This document shows, piece by piece, positions 19,082-28,535 of a DNA stretch of 64,000 bases. This DNA comes from Rubrivivax albus. GTDB lineage: Bacteria; Pseudomonadota; Gammaproteobacteria; Burkholderiales; Burkholderiaceae_C. The position numbers and the translations under genes are program-made. The notes under the pieces are model-generated. The model did no database searches, was not told the DNA's origin, and saw only the letters and a program-made list of their open reading frames with translations. Position 1 is the stretch's first letter; each line of letters opens with the position of its first letter. The stretch covers positions 248,001-312,000 of the forward strand of contig NZ_SACT01000001.1 in the NCBI RefSeq assembly GCF_004016515.1, given 5' to 3'.

Positions 19082-21037
19082 ATGACCCGGACGCTCATGC
19101 ACAGCCCGCTCGTCTCCCGCCTGGACACCCAGGCCGCCTGGCGCTCGTCACTCGACCGCCAGGTGGCGGCGTACGCGCGTTTCCTGGCAGACCATGACCT
19201 CGGCGCGGCCGGCGACGACGCCCGGCTCGAGGCCCTGCGCCACCGTCTGCTGGCCGACCGGCTGATGCTGGCCTTCGTGGCCGAGTTCTCGCGCGGCAAG
19301 TCGGAGCTGATCAACGCCATCTTCTTCGCCGACACCGGCCGCCGCGTGCTGCCGGCCACGCCCGGGCGCACCACGATGTGCCCGGTCGAGCTCTTCCACG
19401 ACGCGGAGGAGCCGCCCACGCTGTCGCTGCTGCCCATCGAGACACGGCTGGGCGGCCTGTCGCTGGCTGAGCTTCGGGGCCGCACCGAACCCTGGCAGCG
19501 CATGCCACTGGACCCCAGCCAGCCCGAGGCACTGGCCCGTGCCTTGTCCGCGGTGACGCTGACGCAGCGGGTGCCGGTGGAGATGGCCCAGCGCCTGGGC
19601 TTCTGGCACCCGGAACAAGGGGCCGACAACCCACCGCAGGATGCCGAGGGCCTGGTCGAAGTGCCGGCCTGGCGCCATGCGCTGATCAACTACCCGCACC
19701 CGCTGCTGCAGCGCGGCCTGGTCGTCATCGACACGCCCGGCCTGAACGCCATCGGCGCCGAGCCTGAGCTGACGCTGTCGCTGCTGCCGGCGGCGCACGC
19801 CACGGTCTTCATCCTGGCGGCCGACGCCGGCGTCACCAAGTCGGACCTGTCGGTGTGGCGCGAGCACCTGGGTGGTTCGGCGGTCGAGCGCTTCGTGGTG
19901 CTCAACAAGATCGACGCCTTGGCCGACCCCCTGCTGGCCGCCGAGGACGTGCAGACCCAGATCGACCGCCAGCGCCAGCAGACGGCCGAGACGCTGGGCC
20001 TGGAACCGGGGCGTGTGTTCCCGCTGTCGGCGCGCGAGGCGCTGGCGGCGCGTGTGGCCGGGGACGAGGCCGCGTTGCGCCGCAGCCGGCTGCCCGAACT
20101 GGAAGCAGCCCTGGCGGGTGAGTTGCTGCCGCGCCAGGCCGAACTGCTGGCGCAGGCCACGGTGGAGACGCTGCGCGAGATGCGCGAGGCCGCGGCGCGC
20201 CGGCTCGGTGACCGCCGGCGCCAGAACGCCGAGCAGATGCTCGAACTGCGCGGCCTGCGCGGCAAGAGCGGTGCCAAGGTGCGTCTCATGCTTGAGCGCG
20301 TGGAGACCGAGTCCGCCGAGTTCGAGCGCTGCACGGCGCGGCTGCAGGCCATGCGCGTGGTGCAGGCGCGGCTGCAGCGTGAGGCGCTGGCCGGGTTGTC
20401 CAGCGAGCAGCTGCGCACCGAGGTTAGCGCCATGCAGTCGGCCGCCGGCGCCTCGGGCTTTGCGATCAGCGCGCGCAAGCCCTTCGAACTGCTGTTCCAG
20501 CGCCTGCGTGGCGCCATCGACGCGGCGCAGGCCAAGGCCGGCGAGATGCAGCACATGCTCGACGGCAGCTTCGGGCAGCTCAACAGCGAGTTCGGTTTCG
20601 CGTTCACCGTGGGCATGGCCCCGGACCTCGCCCGCTACCGGGCCGAACTGGACCTGATCGCGCAGAACTACGGCCGCTATGTCGGCTTCTCGCAGGCCTG
20701 GCGCCTGGCGGTGCCGGGCTTCGTCGAACAGTTCCGCCGCATGCTGCTGTCCAAGCTGCGGGTGGTGTTCGAGAACGCCGCCGGCGACATCGAGATGTGG
20801 AGCAAGTCCGCTGGCGTGCAGGTGGAGCAGCAGCTGCGCGAGCGGCGCAAGGCCTTCCAGCGCCGGCGCGAGGCGCTGGAGCGCATCCAGGCCGCCGCCG
20901 GCGAGCTGGAGCAGCGCATCGGCGAGGTCGAGGCGCAGGACGTGCACCTGCGCGACCTGCAGCAGCGCCTGGACCGCCTGACCTCGGAGACCGTCTCCAT
21001 CGCGCTCGGCCTGCTGGCCCCGGCCGACGCGGCGTGA
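19082..21037 (+). CDS. Dynamin-like GTPase
   Basis: 651 aa from the ATG at 19082; a GTG 39 bases upstream is a poorer alternative. GTPase motifs: P-loop-like FVAEFSRGKSELINAI (GKS at ~72-74; the first Gly of GxxxxGKS is Ala), G3 VIDTPGLNAIG and G4 VLNKIDAL. The C-terminal half is long and helical (coiled coil around RRKAFQRRREALERIQAAAG), as in bacterial dynamin-like proteins that remodel membranes. It lies between mutM and mutY but its role there is unknown. The large inserted region between the P-loop and G3 (~140 residues) is longer than in simple GTPases. Confidence 0.82.
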   Translation: MTRTLMHSPLVSRLDTQAAWRSSLDRQVAAYARFLADHDLGAAGDDARLEALRHRLLADRLMLAFVAEFSRGKSELINAIFFADTGRRVLPATPGRTTMCPVELFHDAEEPPTLSLLPIETRLGGLSLAELRGRTEPWQRMPLDPSQPEALARALSAVTLTQRVPVEMAQRLGFWHPEQGADNPPQDAEGLVEVPAWRHALINYPHPLLQRGLVVIDTPGLNAIGAEPELTLSLLPAAHATVFILAADAGVTKSDLSVWREHLGGSAVERFVVLNKIDALADPLLAAEDVQTQIDRQRQQTAETLGLEPGRVFPLSAREALAARVAGDEAALRRSRLPELEAALAGELLPRQAELLAQATVETLREMREAAARRLGDRRRQNAEQMLELRGLRGKSGAKVRLMLERVETESAEFERCTARLQAMRVVQARLQREALAGLSSEQLRTEVSAMQSAAGASGFAISARKPFELLFQRLRGAIDAAQAKAGEMQHMLDGSFGQLNSEFGFAFTVGMAPDLARYRAELDLIAQNYGRYVGFSQAWRLAVPGFVEQFRRMLLSKLRVVFENAAGDIEMWSKSAGVQVEQQLRERRKAFQRRREALERIQAAAGELEQRIGEVEAQDVHLRDLQQRLDRLTSETVSIALGLLAPADAA

Positions 21038-21095
21038 GCGCGCCGGGCCGCCCCAAGCGCTCACACCGTAGCCCTTCAAGGGCGAAGGTCGTCTG

Positions 21096-22142
21096 ATGTC
21101 CGGCTCGCCGTCCTCTGCCGGCGCTGAGGGCGCCGGTCTGGCCGAGTGCGTCATCGCCTGGCAGCTGCAACATGGCCGCCACACATTGCCGTGGCAGCAG
21201 ACCCGCGACCCCTACCGGGTCTGGCTGTCGGAGATCATGCTGCAGCAGACCCAGGTCAGCACGGTGCTGGACTACTACGCGCGATTCCTCGCGCGTTTTC
21301 CGGACGTCCTGGCCCTCGCGTCTGCACCGCTGGACGACGTGCTGGCGCAGTGGAGCGGCCTGGGCTACTACAGCCGGGCGCGCAACCTGCACCGCTGCGC
21401 GCAGGCGGTGGTGGCGCAGCACGGTGGCCGCTTCCCGGACGGTGCCGCCGGCCTCGCCACGCTGCCGGGTATCGGGCGCAGCACGGCTGCGGCCATCGCC
21501 GCCTTCTGCCACGGCGAGCGCGTGGCCATCCTGGACGGCAACGTCAAGCGCGTGCTCACGCGCGTGCTGGGCTTCGACGGTGACCTCGCCGAGACGCGGC
21601 ACGAGAAGCAGTTGTGGACGCTGGCCGAGTCGCTGCTGCCCCAGACCGGCATCGAGACCTACACGCAGGGCCTGATGGACCTCGGCGCCACGGTCTGCAC
21701 CACCCGCCAGCCGCGTTGCGATGCCTGCCCGTTGACGGCGCGGTGCGTGGCGAAGACCCAGGGTCGACCACAGGCCTATCCGGTGAAAACACGCAACCTG
21801 CGCCGTCGCGCCTGGGCGCACGCGCTGCTGTGGCTGGCGCAAGGGGAGCAGGTCTGGCTGGTGCAGCGCCCGCCGCGCGGCGTGTGGGCAGGGCTGTGGA
21901 CGCTGCCGCAGGCCGACGACGTGTCGGTCTGGCTGGACTTGGCAGCCGCGGCCGGCGCGGCCGCGCAGGTGGACCCTGCCTTCGTGCACGTGCTGACCCA
22001 TGCCGACTGGACCCTGACCCCGGTGCGTGTGGTGCTGGCCGCTGACGCGACGGTGCCTGCCGGTCTGGAGGGCCGCTGGTTCGACCGCAACGACGCGCTG
22101 GCGCTTGGCCTGCCGGCGCCGATACGAAGGCTGATCAGCTGA
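21096..22142 (+). CDS. mutY: Adenine DNA glycosylase
   Basis: Excises A opposite 8-oxoG. 348 aa. Catalytic Glu is in LSEIMLQQTQV. The helix-hairpin-helix is LPGIGRSTAAAI, followed by the catalytic Asp in VAILDGNVKRV. The [4Fe-4S] motif is C-x6-C-x2-C-x5-C. The C-terminal NUDIX-like 8-oxoG recognition domain (LVQRPPRGVWAGLWTLP) is present. Its last 8 bases overlap the convergent LON-domain gene. Confidence 0.96.
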   Translation: MSGSPSSAGAEGAGLAECVIAWQLQHGRHTLPWQQTRDPYRVWLSEIMLQQTQVSTVLDYYARFLARFPDVLALASAPLDDVLAQWSGLGYYSRARNLHRCAQAVVAQHGGRFPDGAAGLATLPGIGRSTAAAIAAFCHGERVAILDGNVKRVLTRVLGFDGDLAETRHEKQLWTLAESLLPQTGIETYTQGLMDLGATVCTTRQPRCDACPLTARCVAKTQGRPQAYPVKTRNLRRRAWAHALLWLAQGEQVWLVQRPPRGVWAGLWTLPQADDVSVWLDLAAAAGAAAQVDPAFVHVLTHADWTLTPVRVVLAADATVPAGLEGRWFDRNDALALGLPAPIRRLIS

Positions 22143-22749
22143 CGACCTGCTTGCCGCGCAGGTACTCGTCGACGATCTTCAGCCGCAGGCCTGGCGACTC
22201 CAGCGCCATCAGCTTCTGCTTGGCCGCCAGGGGTATCGGCAGGATCTCGCACCAGCGGTTGGCCACCCAGCCGGCATCGTCGAGCCGGTAGGGCTCCAGG
22301 AAGGGCAGCTGCCCTTGCGTGCGCAGGTTGGCGATGGCCTGGGCCAGCGCCTGCACCGTGCCCAGCATGGCCGGGTCTGGCACCTCGGCCGGGTCGTCCT
22401 CGACGGGCTGCACCGGTGCGGTCCACAGGCCGCCGGCCTGCTGCACCGGGTCGCCATCGAGGGCGAACCGGCTGCCCCCATGACAGCGCACCCGCAGGAT
22501 GCCGGCCTGTTCGCTGTCGACTTCGTCGATGTGGGCCAGCGCGCCCACCGGCTCCAGTGCCACCGGGCCACGGCCGGCCTCGACGCCCTGGCGCAGGCAG
22601 ATCACGCCGAAGGCCGTACGCTCGCGCAGGCAGCGCGTGACGAGGTCGACATAGCGGGCCTCGAAGACCTTCAGCCCCAGCAGACCGCCGGGAAAGAGCA
22701 CCGTCTGCAGCGGGAACAGCGGCAGCGGCGTGCCGGTGTCAGTGGCCAT
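22135..22749 (-). CDS. LON N-terminal substrate-binding-domain protein
   Basis: 204 aa consisting of the LON substrate-binding domain only (LPLFPLQTVLFPGGLLGLKVFEARYVDLV..., GVICLRQG, ANRWCEILPIPLAAKQKLM), without ATPase or protease domains. Such stand-alone proteins are common; function is not established. The ATG at 22749 overlaps the end of rapZ by 11 bases; a GTG 21 bases earlier is an alternative. Confidence 0.88.
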   Translation of the reverse strand: MATDTGTPLPLFPLQTVLFPGGLLGLKVFEARYVDLVTRCLRERTAFGVICLRQGVEAGRGPVALEPVGALAHIDEVDSEQAGILRVRCHGGSRFALDGDPVQQAGGLWTAPVQPVEDDPAEVPDPAMLGTVQALAQAIANLRTQGQLPFLEPYRLDDAGWVANRWCEILPIPLAAKQKLMALESPGLRLKIVDEYLRGKQVVS

Positions 22750-23635
22750 CGGCCTTGGCGTCCAGTTCACGGTGACGCACCAGCGTCGTCACCTCGCGGC
22801 GGAAGCGTGCCGCCAGCGTCTCGGTGATGAAGACCGACCGGTGCTGGCCGCCGGTGCAGCCCACGCACACCGTCAGGTAGGCGCGCTGGTCGGCACGCAG
22901 CGCCGGCAGCCAGTGGCGCACGAAGGCCTCGATCTGGCCGATCATCGTCTCCACCTCGGGCTGCGCACGCAGGTACTGGGCCACGGGTTCGTCGCGGCCG
23001 GTGAGCGGCCGCAGCTCGCGGATGTAGAACGGGTTGGGCAGCACGCGCACGTCGAATACCAGGTCGGCATCGAGCGGCACGCCGTGCTTGAAGGCGAAGC
23101 TCTCGAAGACCAGGGTCAGGTGCGCCGGCGGCACGCCGACCAGGTCTCGCACCCAGGTGCGCAGTTGCGCCGGGCGCAGCTGGCTGGTGTCGACCACGGT
23201 GGCGATGTCGCGCACGCTGGACAGCAGCTGGCGTTCCATCTCCAGCGCTTCCACCAGGGCCCGTGAGAGTTCGCCCTCCACCGCGGTCAGCGGGTGCGGG
23301 CGCCGCGTCTCCGAGAAGCGCCGCAGCAGCGTCTCCGGGCTGGCGTCGAGGAAGAGCACGCGCACGTGCTGGCCTTCGTCGCGCAGCTGGCGGACCAAGG
23401 GCAGCAATTGCGGCAGCGACCCGGCCGTGCGCACGTCCACTGCCACCGCCACGCGGGACGTGAAGCGCTCCTGCTCCAGGCGGATGAAGTCGCGCAGCAG
23501 TTCCGGCGGCAGGTTGTCGCAGCAGAAGTAGCCCGCGTCCTCCAGGGCGTGAAGCGCCACCGACTTGCCGGAGCCGGACATGCCGGTCACCAGCACCACC
23601 TCGGCCCCGCCGGGCGTGCCCGCTGGTGCGTTCAT
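22739..23635 (-). CDS. rapZ: RNase adapter / nucleotide-binding protein RapZ
   Basis: 298 aa. In E. coli RapZ binds GlcN6P-regulating sRNA and delivers it to RNase E; in other groups the target is unclear. Walker A VTGMSGSGKSVALHALED, the conserved CCDNLPPELL and the C-terminal CVGCTGGQHRSVFITE are textbook. The usual neighbours rpoN and PTS genes are absent; here it is coupled to recN (4-base overlap). Confidence 0.94.
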   Translation of the reverse strand: MNAPAGTPGGAEVVLVTGMSGSGKSVALHALEDAGYFCCDNLPPELLRDFIRLEQERFTSRVAVAVDVRTAGSLPQLLPLVRQLRDEGQHVRVLFLDASPETLLRRFSETRRPHPLTAVEGELSRALVEALEMERQLLSSVRDIATVVDTSQLRPAQLRTWVRDLVGVPPAHLTLVFESFAFKHGVPLDADLVFDVRVLPNPFYIRELRPLTGRDEPVAQYLRAQPEVETMIGQIEAFVRHWLPALRADQRAYLTVCVGCTGGQHRSVFITETLAARFRREVTTLVRHRELDAKADGH

Positions 23636-25308
23636 CGGCCTCGACCGCCCTGGCCCAGCATGGCCTCGGCGTGCGCCCGGCTGGTGGCCGGCGCCAGCCG
23701 TTCGCCGCCGAGCATGCGCGCGATCTCGCTGACGCGGGCCTCGCCGGCCACGGGCTGCACGTCGCTCACGGTGCGCTCGCCTTGCAGCGCCTTGCTGACC
23801 ACGAAGTGGCCGTCGGCGCAGGCGGCCACCTGCGCCAGGTGGGTGACGGCAAAGACCTGCACGCTGGCGCCGAGCTGCTTCATCAGCCGGCCCACGCTGT
23901 CGGCCACGCTCCCGCCGACGCCGGCGTCGATCTCGTCGAAGATCAGCGCCGGGGCCGGCGCCCCCGCCTGCACCTGTTGCGCTGCCGTGGTGACGGCGAT
24001 GGCCAGGGCCAGGCGCGACAACTCGCCGCCCGAGGCCACCTTGGCCAGGGCCCGCGGCGTGCTGCCGGCGTGGCCGGCCACGCGCAGTTCCACGCCTTCC
24101 AAGCCGTGGACCTGCGGGGCGTCCTCGGGCACCAGGGCCACGTCGAAACGGCCACCGTCCATGCCCAGCTGCTGCATCGCCGCCGTCACGGCGCTGGCCA
24201 GCTTCGGGGCAGCCTTGCGGCGCAGAGCCGACACCGCCTTGGCTTCGCGTCGCCAGGCCGTCTCGGCCGCCGCGCAGCCGCGCTCCAGCGCATCGAGGTC
24301 GCTCGCCGCATCCAGCGCCTGAAGCTCGGCCTGCCAGCTGGCCAGGAGTGCCGGCAACTCGTCGGGCTGGCGCCGGTAGCGCCGAGCCAGCGACAGCCAG
24401 GCCGCCAGCCGCGTGTCGAGTTCCGCCAGGCGCTGCGGGTCGGGCTCGGCCCGGCCCAGGTAGGCCGATAGCGTGTGCGCCGCATCGTCCACCTGCGCCT
24501 GGGCACTGCGCAGCACGTCCAGCACCGGGGCCAGCTGCGCGTCGTGGCGCACCACCTCGTCCAGGGCGTCGATGGCACGCTGCAGCAGGCCATCGGCCGC
24601 AGGCTCGCCTTCGGACAGCGCCTGGATGGCCGACTGCGCGCCGTCGATCAGTGCCTGCCCATGGGCCAGCCGCTCGTGCTCCGCCTCCAGGTCAGCCCAT
24701 TCGCCTTCGGCTGGCGCCAGCGCTTCGAGCTCGCCGATCTGCCAGGCGAGTCGTTCGCGTTCGCGGTCCAGGCCGTCGCGGCGCGCACGCGCGTCGTCCA
24801 GGTTGGCGCGCCGTACGCGCCAGTCGTCCCAGGCCGCGCGCAGCGCCCGGCCATCGACACCGGCCTCGGCATCCAGCAGCGCGCGCACGGCCGCCGGCTT
24901 GGTCAGGCTCTGCCAGGCGTGTTGGCCGTGGATTTCCACCAGCGCCTCGGCCGCCTCGCGCAGCTGCGACACGGTGGCCGCGCTGCCGTTGATCCAGGCG
25001 CGGCTGCGGCCCTGTGCGTCCACACTGCGGCGCAGCAGCAGGAGACCCTCGTCGGCGGCGAACCCTGCATCGTCCAGCCAGGCGCGCAGGGCGGACGGCA
25101 GGTCGAACTCGGCACTGACCTCCGCCCGCGAGGCGCCTTCGCGCACCAGGCCGGCGTCCGCCCGCGCGCCGAGCGCGAACTGCAGCGCGTCGATCAGGAT
25201 GGACTTGCCCGCGCCGGTCTCGCCGGTGAGCACGGTGAAGCCGGGGCCGAAGTCGAGGTCCAGTTCGGTGACCAGGACCACGTCACGTATCGACAGACGT
25301 CTCAGCAT
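23632..25308 (-). CDS. recN: DNA repair protein RecN
   Basis: SMC-like ATPase for double-strand break repair. 558 aa from the ATG at 25308, giving the normal start MLRRLSIRDVVLVTELDLDF. Walker A is FTVLTGETGAGKSILIDAL; signature LARVASGGELSRLALAI and Walker B PALIFDEIDAGVGG lie in the C-terminal third, with long coiled coils between. Overlaps rapZ by 4 bases; follows nadK, as commonly seen. Confidence 0.96.
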   Translation of the reverse strand: MLRRLSIRDVVLVTELDLDFGPGFTVLTGETGAGKSILIDALQFALGARADAGLVREGASRAEVSAEFDLPSALRAWLDDAGFAADEGLLLLRRSVDAQGRSRAWINGSAATVSQLREAAEALVEIHGQHAWQSLTKPAAVRALLDAEAGVDGRALRAAWDDWRVRRANLDDARARRDGLDRERERLAWQIGELEALAPAEGEWADLEAEHERLAHGQALIDGAQSAIQALSEGEPAADGLLQRAIDALDEVVRHDAQLAPVLDVLRSAQAQVDDAAHTLSAYLGRAEPDPQRLAELDTRLAAWLSLARRYRRQPDELPALLASWQAELQALDAASDLDALERGCAAAETAWRREAKAVSALRRKAAPKLASAVTAAMQQLGMDGGRFDVALVPEDAPQVHGLEGVELRVAGHAGSTPRALAKVASGGELSRLALAIAVTTAAQQVQAGAPAPALIFDEIDAGVGGSVADSVGRLMKQLGASVQVFAVTHLAQVAACADGHFVVSKALQGERTVSDVQPVAGEARVSEIARMLGGERLAPATSRAHAEAMLGQGGRGR

Positions 25309-25384
25309 GGTCAGGCCCGCCCGGCCGCCCGAAGGGCCTGATGCGCCCCTCGGGGGCCGCGAGCGAAGCGAGCCGGGGGCATCA

Positions 25385-26260
25385 TCAGACCACGCCCTCG
25401 TACCAGCGCAGCTTGCGCCGCAGCGTGGCGTAGTAGCTCCAGCCGCGCGGGTGCAGGAAGCGCACCTTGTGCGCCGATCGGCGCACGCGGATCTGGTCGC
25501 CGTGCAGCAGGCTGGCCAGGTTGTGCATGTCGAAGTTGGCCGACACGTCCTTGCCCTGCACGATGCCGATGCGCACCTCGCCGGCGTCGGGCAGCACGAT
25601 GGGCCGGTTGGACAGCGTGTGCGACGCGATCGGCACGACCACCCAGCCGCCGATGGCCGGGTGCAGGATGGGCCCGCCGGCCGACAGCGCATAGGCCGTG
25701 GACCCGGTGGGTGTGGCGACGATGACGCCGTCGGCGCGCATGTTGGCCACGAAGTCGTCGCCGACGTCGATGCGCACCTCCACCATGCCGGCGGTGGCGC
25801 CACGGCTGACCACCACGTCGTTGAGCGACAGGCCGGAGAAGATGCGCTCGCCGTCGCGCCACACCGAGCCCTCGAGCATGCTGCGGTGCTCCTCCTCGTA
25901 GTCGCCGGCGATCATCGGCCCCAGGGCCTCGCGCCAGTGGTTGGCCGGCACGTCGGTGATGAAGCCCAGGCGGCCCTGGTTGATGCCCACCAGCGGCAAG
26001 CCGTGACGCGCCACCTCGCGCGCGATGCCGAGCATGGTGCCGTCGCCACCCACGACGACGCCGAGGTCGCAGGCCACACCCAGCGCGCCGGGTGCGACCA
26101 CGTCGTAGTCGGTGACGCCGGTGGCCTGTGCGGTGTCACGCTCGAAGGACACGTCCAGGCCCTGGGCGACCAGAAACTGGGCGATCTCCTCCAGCAGCGG
26201 GCGGATGCCGCGCGCCTGGTACTTGCCGACGATGGCAGCATGTCGAAAGCGGCTCGGCAT
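25385..26260 (-). CDS. nadK: NAD kinase
   Basis: Phosphorylates NAD to NADP. 291 aa. [22 protein letters not shown] and [15 protein letters not shown] are the family motifs. The start at 26260 ([18 protein letters not shown]) is chosen because a strong -10-like TGTAAT ends 7 bases before it; an ATG 9 bases earlier would lie inside that element. Divergent from hrcA with only 70 bases between the start codons. Confidence 0.95.
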   Translation of the reverse strand: MPSRFRHAAIVGKYQARGIRPLLEEIAQFLVAQGLDVSFERDTAQATGVTDYDVVAPGALGVACDLGVVVGGDGTMLGIAREVARHGLPLVGINQGRLGFITDVPANHWREALGPMIAGDYEEEHRSMLEGSVWRDGERIFSGLSLNDVVVSRGATAGMVEVRIDVGDDFVANMRADGVIVATPTGSTAYALSAGGPILHPAIGGWVVVPIASHTLSNRPIVLPDAGEVRIGIVQGKDVSANFDMHNLASLLHGDQIRVRRSAHKVRFLHPRGWSYYATLRRKLRWYEGVV

Positions 26261-26267
26261 GCGGCGC

Positions 26268-26273
26268 ATTACA
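26268..26273 (-). promoter_or_regulatory. -10-like hexamer for nadK
   Basis: Read on the minus strand, TGTAAT (5 of 6 consensus bases) ends 7 bases before the nadK ATG at 26260, predicting a leaderless message. No strong -35. Confidence 0.6.
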
Positions 26274-26317
26274 CCATAGGGAATCTGCCGGCGAAGGGCG
26301 TGGGAGCGCCGCGTCAC

Positions 26318-26323
26318 TACAAT
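26318..26323 (+). promoter_or_regulatory. -10-like hexamer for hrcA
   Basis: TACAAT (5 of 6 consensus bases) ends 7 bases before the ATG at 26331. No CIRCE palindrome was seen here. Confidence 0.6.
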
Positions 26324-26330
26324 GAAAACC

Positions 26331-27350
26331 ATGCTGGACGACCGCGCCAGAACCCTGTTGAAAGCGCTCGTGGAGCGCTACATCGCCGACGGCACGCCGG
26401 TGGGGTCGCGCACGCTCTCGCGGGCCTCGGGGCTGGACCTGTCGCCGGCCACCATCCGCAACGTGATGGCCGACCTGGAGGAGGCCGGGCTCATCGCCAG
26501 CCCGCACACATCGGCCGGCCGCGTGCCCACCGCGCGCGGCTACCGGCTCTTCGTCGACACCATGCTCACGGTGCGCCCACTGGACGCCGCGCAGCCCGAC
26601 GCCGAGGTGGCGGCCCTGCTGCAGCCCGACCAGCCGCAGCGCGTGATCACGCAGGCGGCGTCGCTGCTGTCCAACCTGAGCCACTTCGTCGGCGTGGTCA
26701 GTGCGCCGCGCAAGGCTGGCGTGTTCCGCCACATCGAGTTCCTGCGCCTGGGCGAGAAGCGCATGCTCGTGATCCTGGTGGCGCCCGACGGCGACGTGCA
26801 GAACCGCGTCATCTTCACGGCCCGTGACTACACCGCCAGTGAACTGCAGGAGGCCACCAACTTCCTCAACGCTCACTATGCCGGGCTGACGATCGACGAG
26901 GTGCGTGCGCGCCTGAAGTCTGAGATCGACGCGCTGCGCGGCGAGATCGCCACGCTGATGCAGGCGGCCGTGGATGCCGGCAGCGAGGTGATGCAGGAGA
27001 GCAGCGACAACGTCGTCGTCTCCGGCGAGCGCAACCTGCTGGGCGTGAGCGACCTGGCCGACGACATGGGCAGCCTGCGCCGCATGTTCGACCTCTTCGA
27101 GCAGAAGACGGAGCTGATGCGCCTGCTGGAGGTGTCCAGCCGCGCCGAAGGCGTGCGCATCTTCATCGGTGGCGAGAGCCAGGTGGTGCCCTACGAGTCG
27201 CTGTCCGTGGTGACGGCGCCCTACGAGGTCGATGGCCGCGTGGTCGGCACGCTGGGGGTCATCGGCCCCACGCGCATGCCCTATGACCGCATGATCCAGA
27301 TCGTCGACATCACGGCGCGGCTGGTGGGGCACGCGCTGTCGCAGAAGTAG
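26331..27350 (+). CDS. hrcA: Heat-shock repressor HrcA
   Basis: Represses groE/dnaK operons via CIRCE elements. 339 aa. Winged-helix N-terminus [30 protein letters not shown] and [23 protein letters not shown]-like middle and C-terminal [22 protein letters not shown]. The ATG at 26331 matches the family start; an ATG at 26322 overlaps the -10 element. Confidence 0.96.
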   Translation: MLDDRARTLLKALVERYIADGTPVGSRTLSRASGLDLSPATIRNVMADLEEAGLIASPHTSAGRVPTARGYRLFVDTMLTVRPLDAAQPDAEVAALLQPDQPQRVITQAASLLSNLSHFVGVVSAPRKAGVFRHIEFLRLGEKRMLVILVAPDGDVQNRVIFTARDYTASELQEATNFLNAHYAGLTIDEVRARLKSEIDALRGEIATLMQAAVDAGSEVMQESSDNVVVSGERNLLGVSDLADDMGSLRRMFDLFEQKTELMRLLEVSSRAEGVRIFIGGESQVVPYESLSVVTAPYEVDGRVVGTLGVIGPTRMPYDRMIQIVDITARLVGHALSQK

Positions 27351-27395
27351 GTTCGGCGGTCCCATGCCGGCCCGCCTCCTAGAATCCACGCTGGC

Positions 27396-27472
27396 GGGCC
27401 GTTAGCTCAGTTGGTCAGAGCAGAGGACTCATAATCCTTTGGTCGTTGGTTCAAGTCCAACACGGCCTACCA
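27396..27472 (+). tRNA. tRNA with CAU anticodon (probably Ile2, possibly elongator Met)
   Basis: 77-base cloverleaf with encoded CCA. The anticodon loop CTCATAA gives CAU. The acceptor stem GGGCCGT/ACGGCCT has pairs C4-G69 and C5-G68, which in E. coli favour TilS modification to read AUA (Ile2); the initiator features (unpaired 1:72, three anticodon-stem G-C pairs) are absent. Base pair 1:72 is a G-U wobble. Identity between Ile2 and Met needs comparison with the genome's other CAU tRNAs. Confidence 0.92.
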
Positions 27473-27605
27473 ATGTCGAGGGGAGCCGCTGCGCTTTCCT
27501 TGGTGCGGCAATCATCGGGCTGGAGCGCATCTACTCCGGCACCTCTGGAGGCCCCGTGCGTTTGTGCATCCGGCAGCGGTGTCAGTCCTTCGGGCCAACG
27601 TGCCT

Positions 27606-28367
27606 CTACTCGGCGACCGCCTTGGCAGCTTCGGCGACCCGTCGGTCCTTCAGCGAGATCAGGCGCTCCACCTGGGCCAGCGACATCAACTGGGCGTAGA
27701 TCGCCGGCAGGAAGCGCTTGCCGCGCAGTTCCAGGAAGCGTTCGTCGGACAGGTTGTTCAGCCGCTCCTCGTTGACCACGTAGCAGCCGGCGATGTTCTT
27801 GACCTTGTCGTGGTCTCGCACGCGCATGTTCAGCGGCGTGAACATGTTGTTGGCCTTCAGCCAGGTGCAGAATTGCTGCGTGAGCTGGTCCATCTGCTGC
27901 AGCTCGGCCAGGTAGCGCTTGACGTTCTCGATGACCTGGGTGGGCTCGCCCTTGTCGTCGAACAGCGGGCTGCCCTCGGTGTCGCTGACGAGTGGGCTGC
28001 CTTCGTCGATGCAGATCGTGAACTGGCCTTCGCTGCCGGTGGCGGCGAGCGCGAACGGGTAGCGGCGGATGATGGCCGGCACGTAGGAGGCCTCCCACTT
28101 GCCGTCGGCACCGACGAACAGGTTCTCGCCGGCCTCCAGTCCGATCAGCGCCACCGGGCGGAAGCTGTCCTTCTCCTGGTCCTCGACGAACACGATGGGG
28201 TAGACGGCGGCGGCACGCGAGAACTCATGCATCGTCACGTAGGCGATGTGGAACTTCGCGGCGAAACCGAAGCCCTTCATCTCGCGGATGCGGGTCTTGG
28301 CGTGGCGTTCGCGGTTGACGGGGACGACCTTCTCGAACACGGCATTCCTTTCCTGGCTCGGCGACAT
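27606..28367 (-). CDS. SapC-family protein
   Basis: 253 aa. Matches the SapC family by its body: AYVTMHEFSRAAAVYPIVFVED (MHEF...YPIVF), FRPVALIGLEAGENLFV, YVPAIIRRYPFAL and DEGSPL. The family name comes from a Campylobacter S-layer locus; biochemical role is not known. No signal peptide. Nothing recognisable lies in the 133 bases between it and the CAU tRNA. Confidence 0.85.
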   Translation of the reverse strand: MSPSQERNAVFEKVVPVNRERHAKTRIREMKGFGFAAKFHIAYVTMHEFSRAAAVYPIVFVEDQEKDSFRPVALIGLEAGENLFVGADGKWEASYVPAIIRRYPFALAATGSEGQFTICIDEGSPLVSDTEGSPLFDDKGEPTQVIENVKRYLAELQQMDQLTQQFCTWLKANNMFTPLNMRVRDHDKVKNIAGCYVVNEERLNNLSDERFLELRGKRFLPAIYAQLMSLAQVERLISLKDRRVAEAAKAVAE

Positions 28368-28469
28368 TCTCGCCGTGCGCGCATGTCAAGAGATGAGCAG
28401 GTCGTCACCGACGGCGAAGGGTCACGTACCCAAGTCGGGTCAGGTGTGGTGCAGGCCGATGGTGGAAAG

Positions 28470-28485
28470 GAGGCCACCGCCTCCG
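28470..28485 (-). terminator. Hairpin downstream of the glycine-zipper gene
   Basis: GGAGGC (28470-28475) pairs with GCCTCC (28480-28485) around a 4-base loop; on the minus strand TTTCC follows. It sits ~50 bases after the stop of the gene at 28536. Short stem, so only a candidate. Confidence 0.4.
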
Positions 28486-28535
28486 GGCACGGCCTGACGT
28501 CTGCGGGCGGGGGCGCCTGCCCCTGCTCGCGCCGA

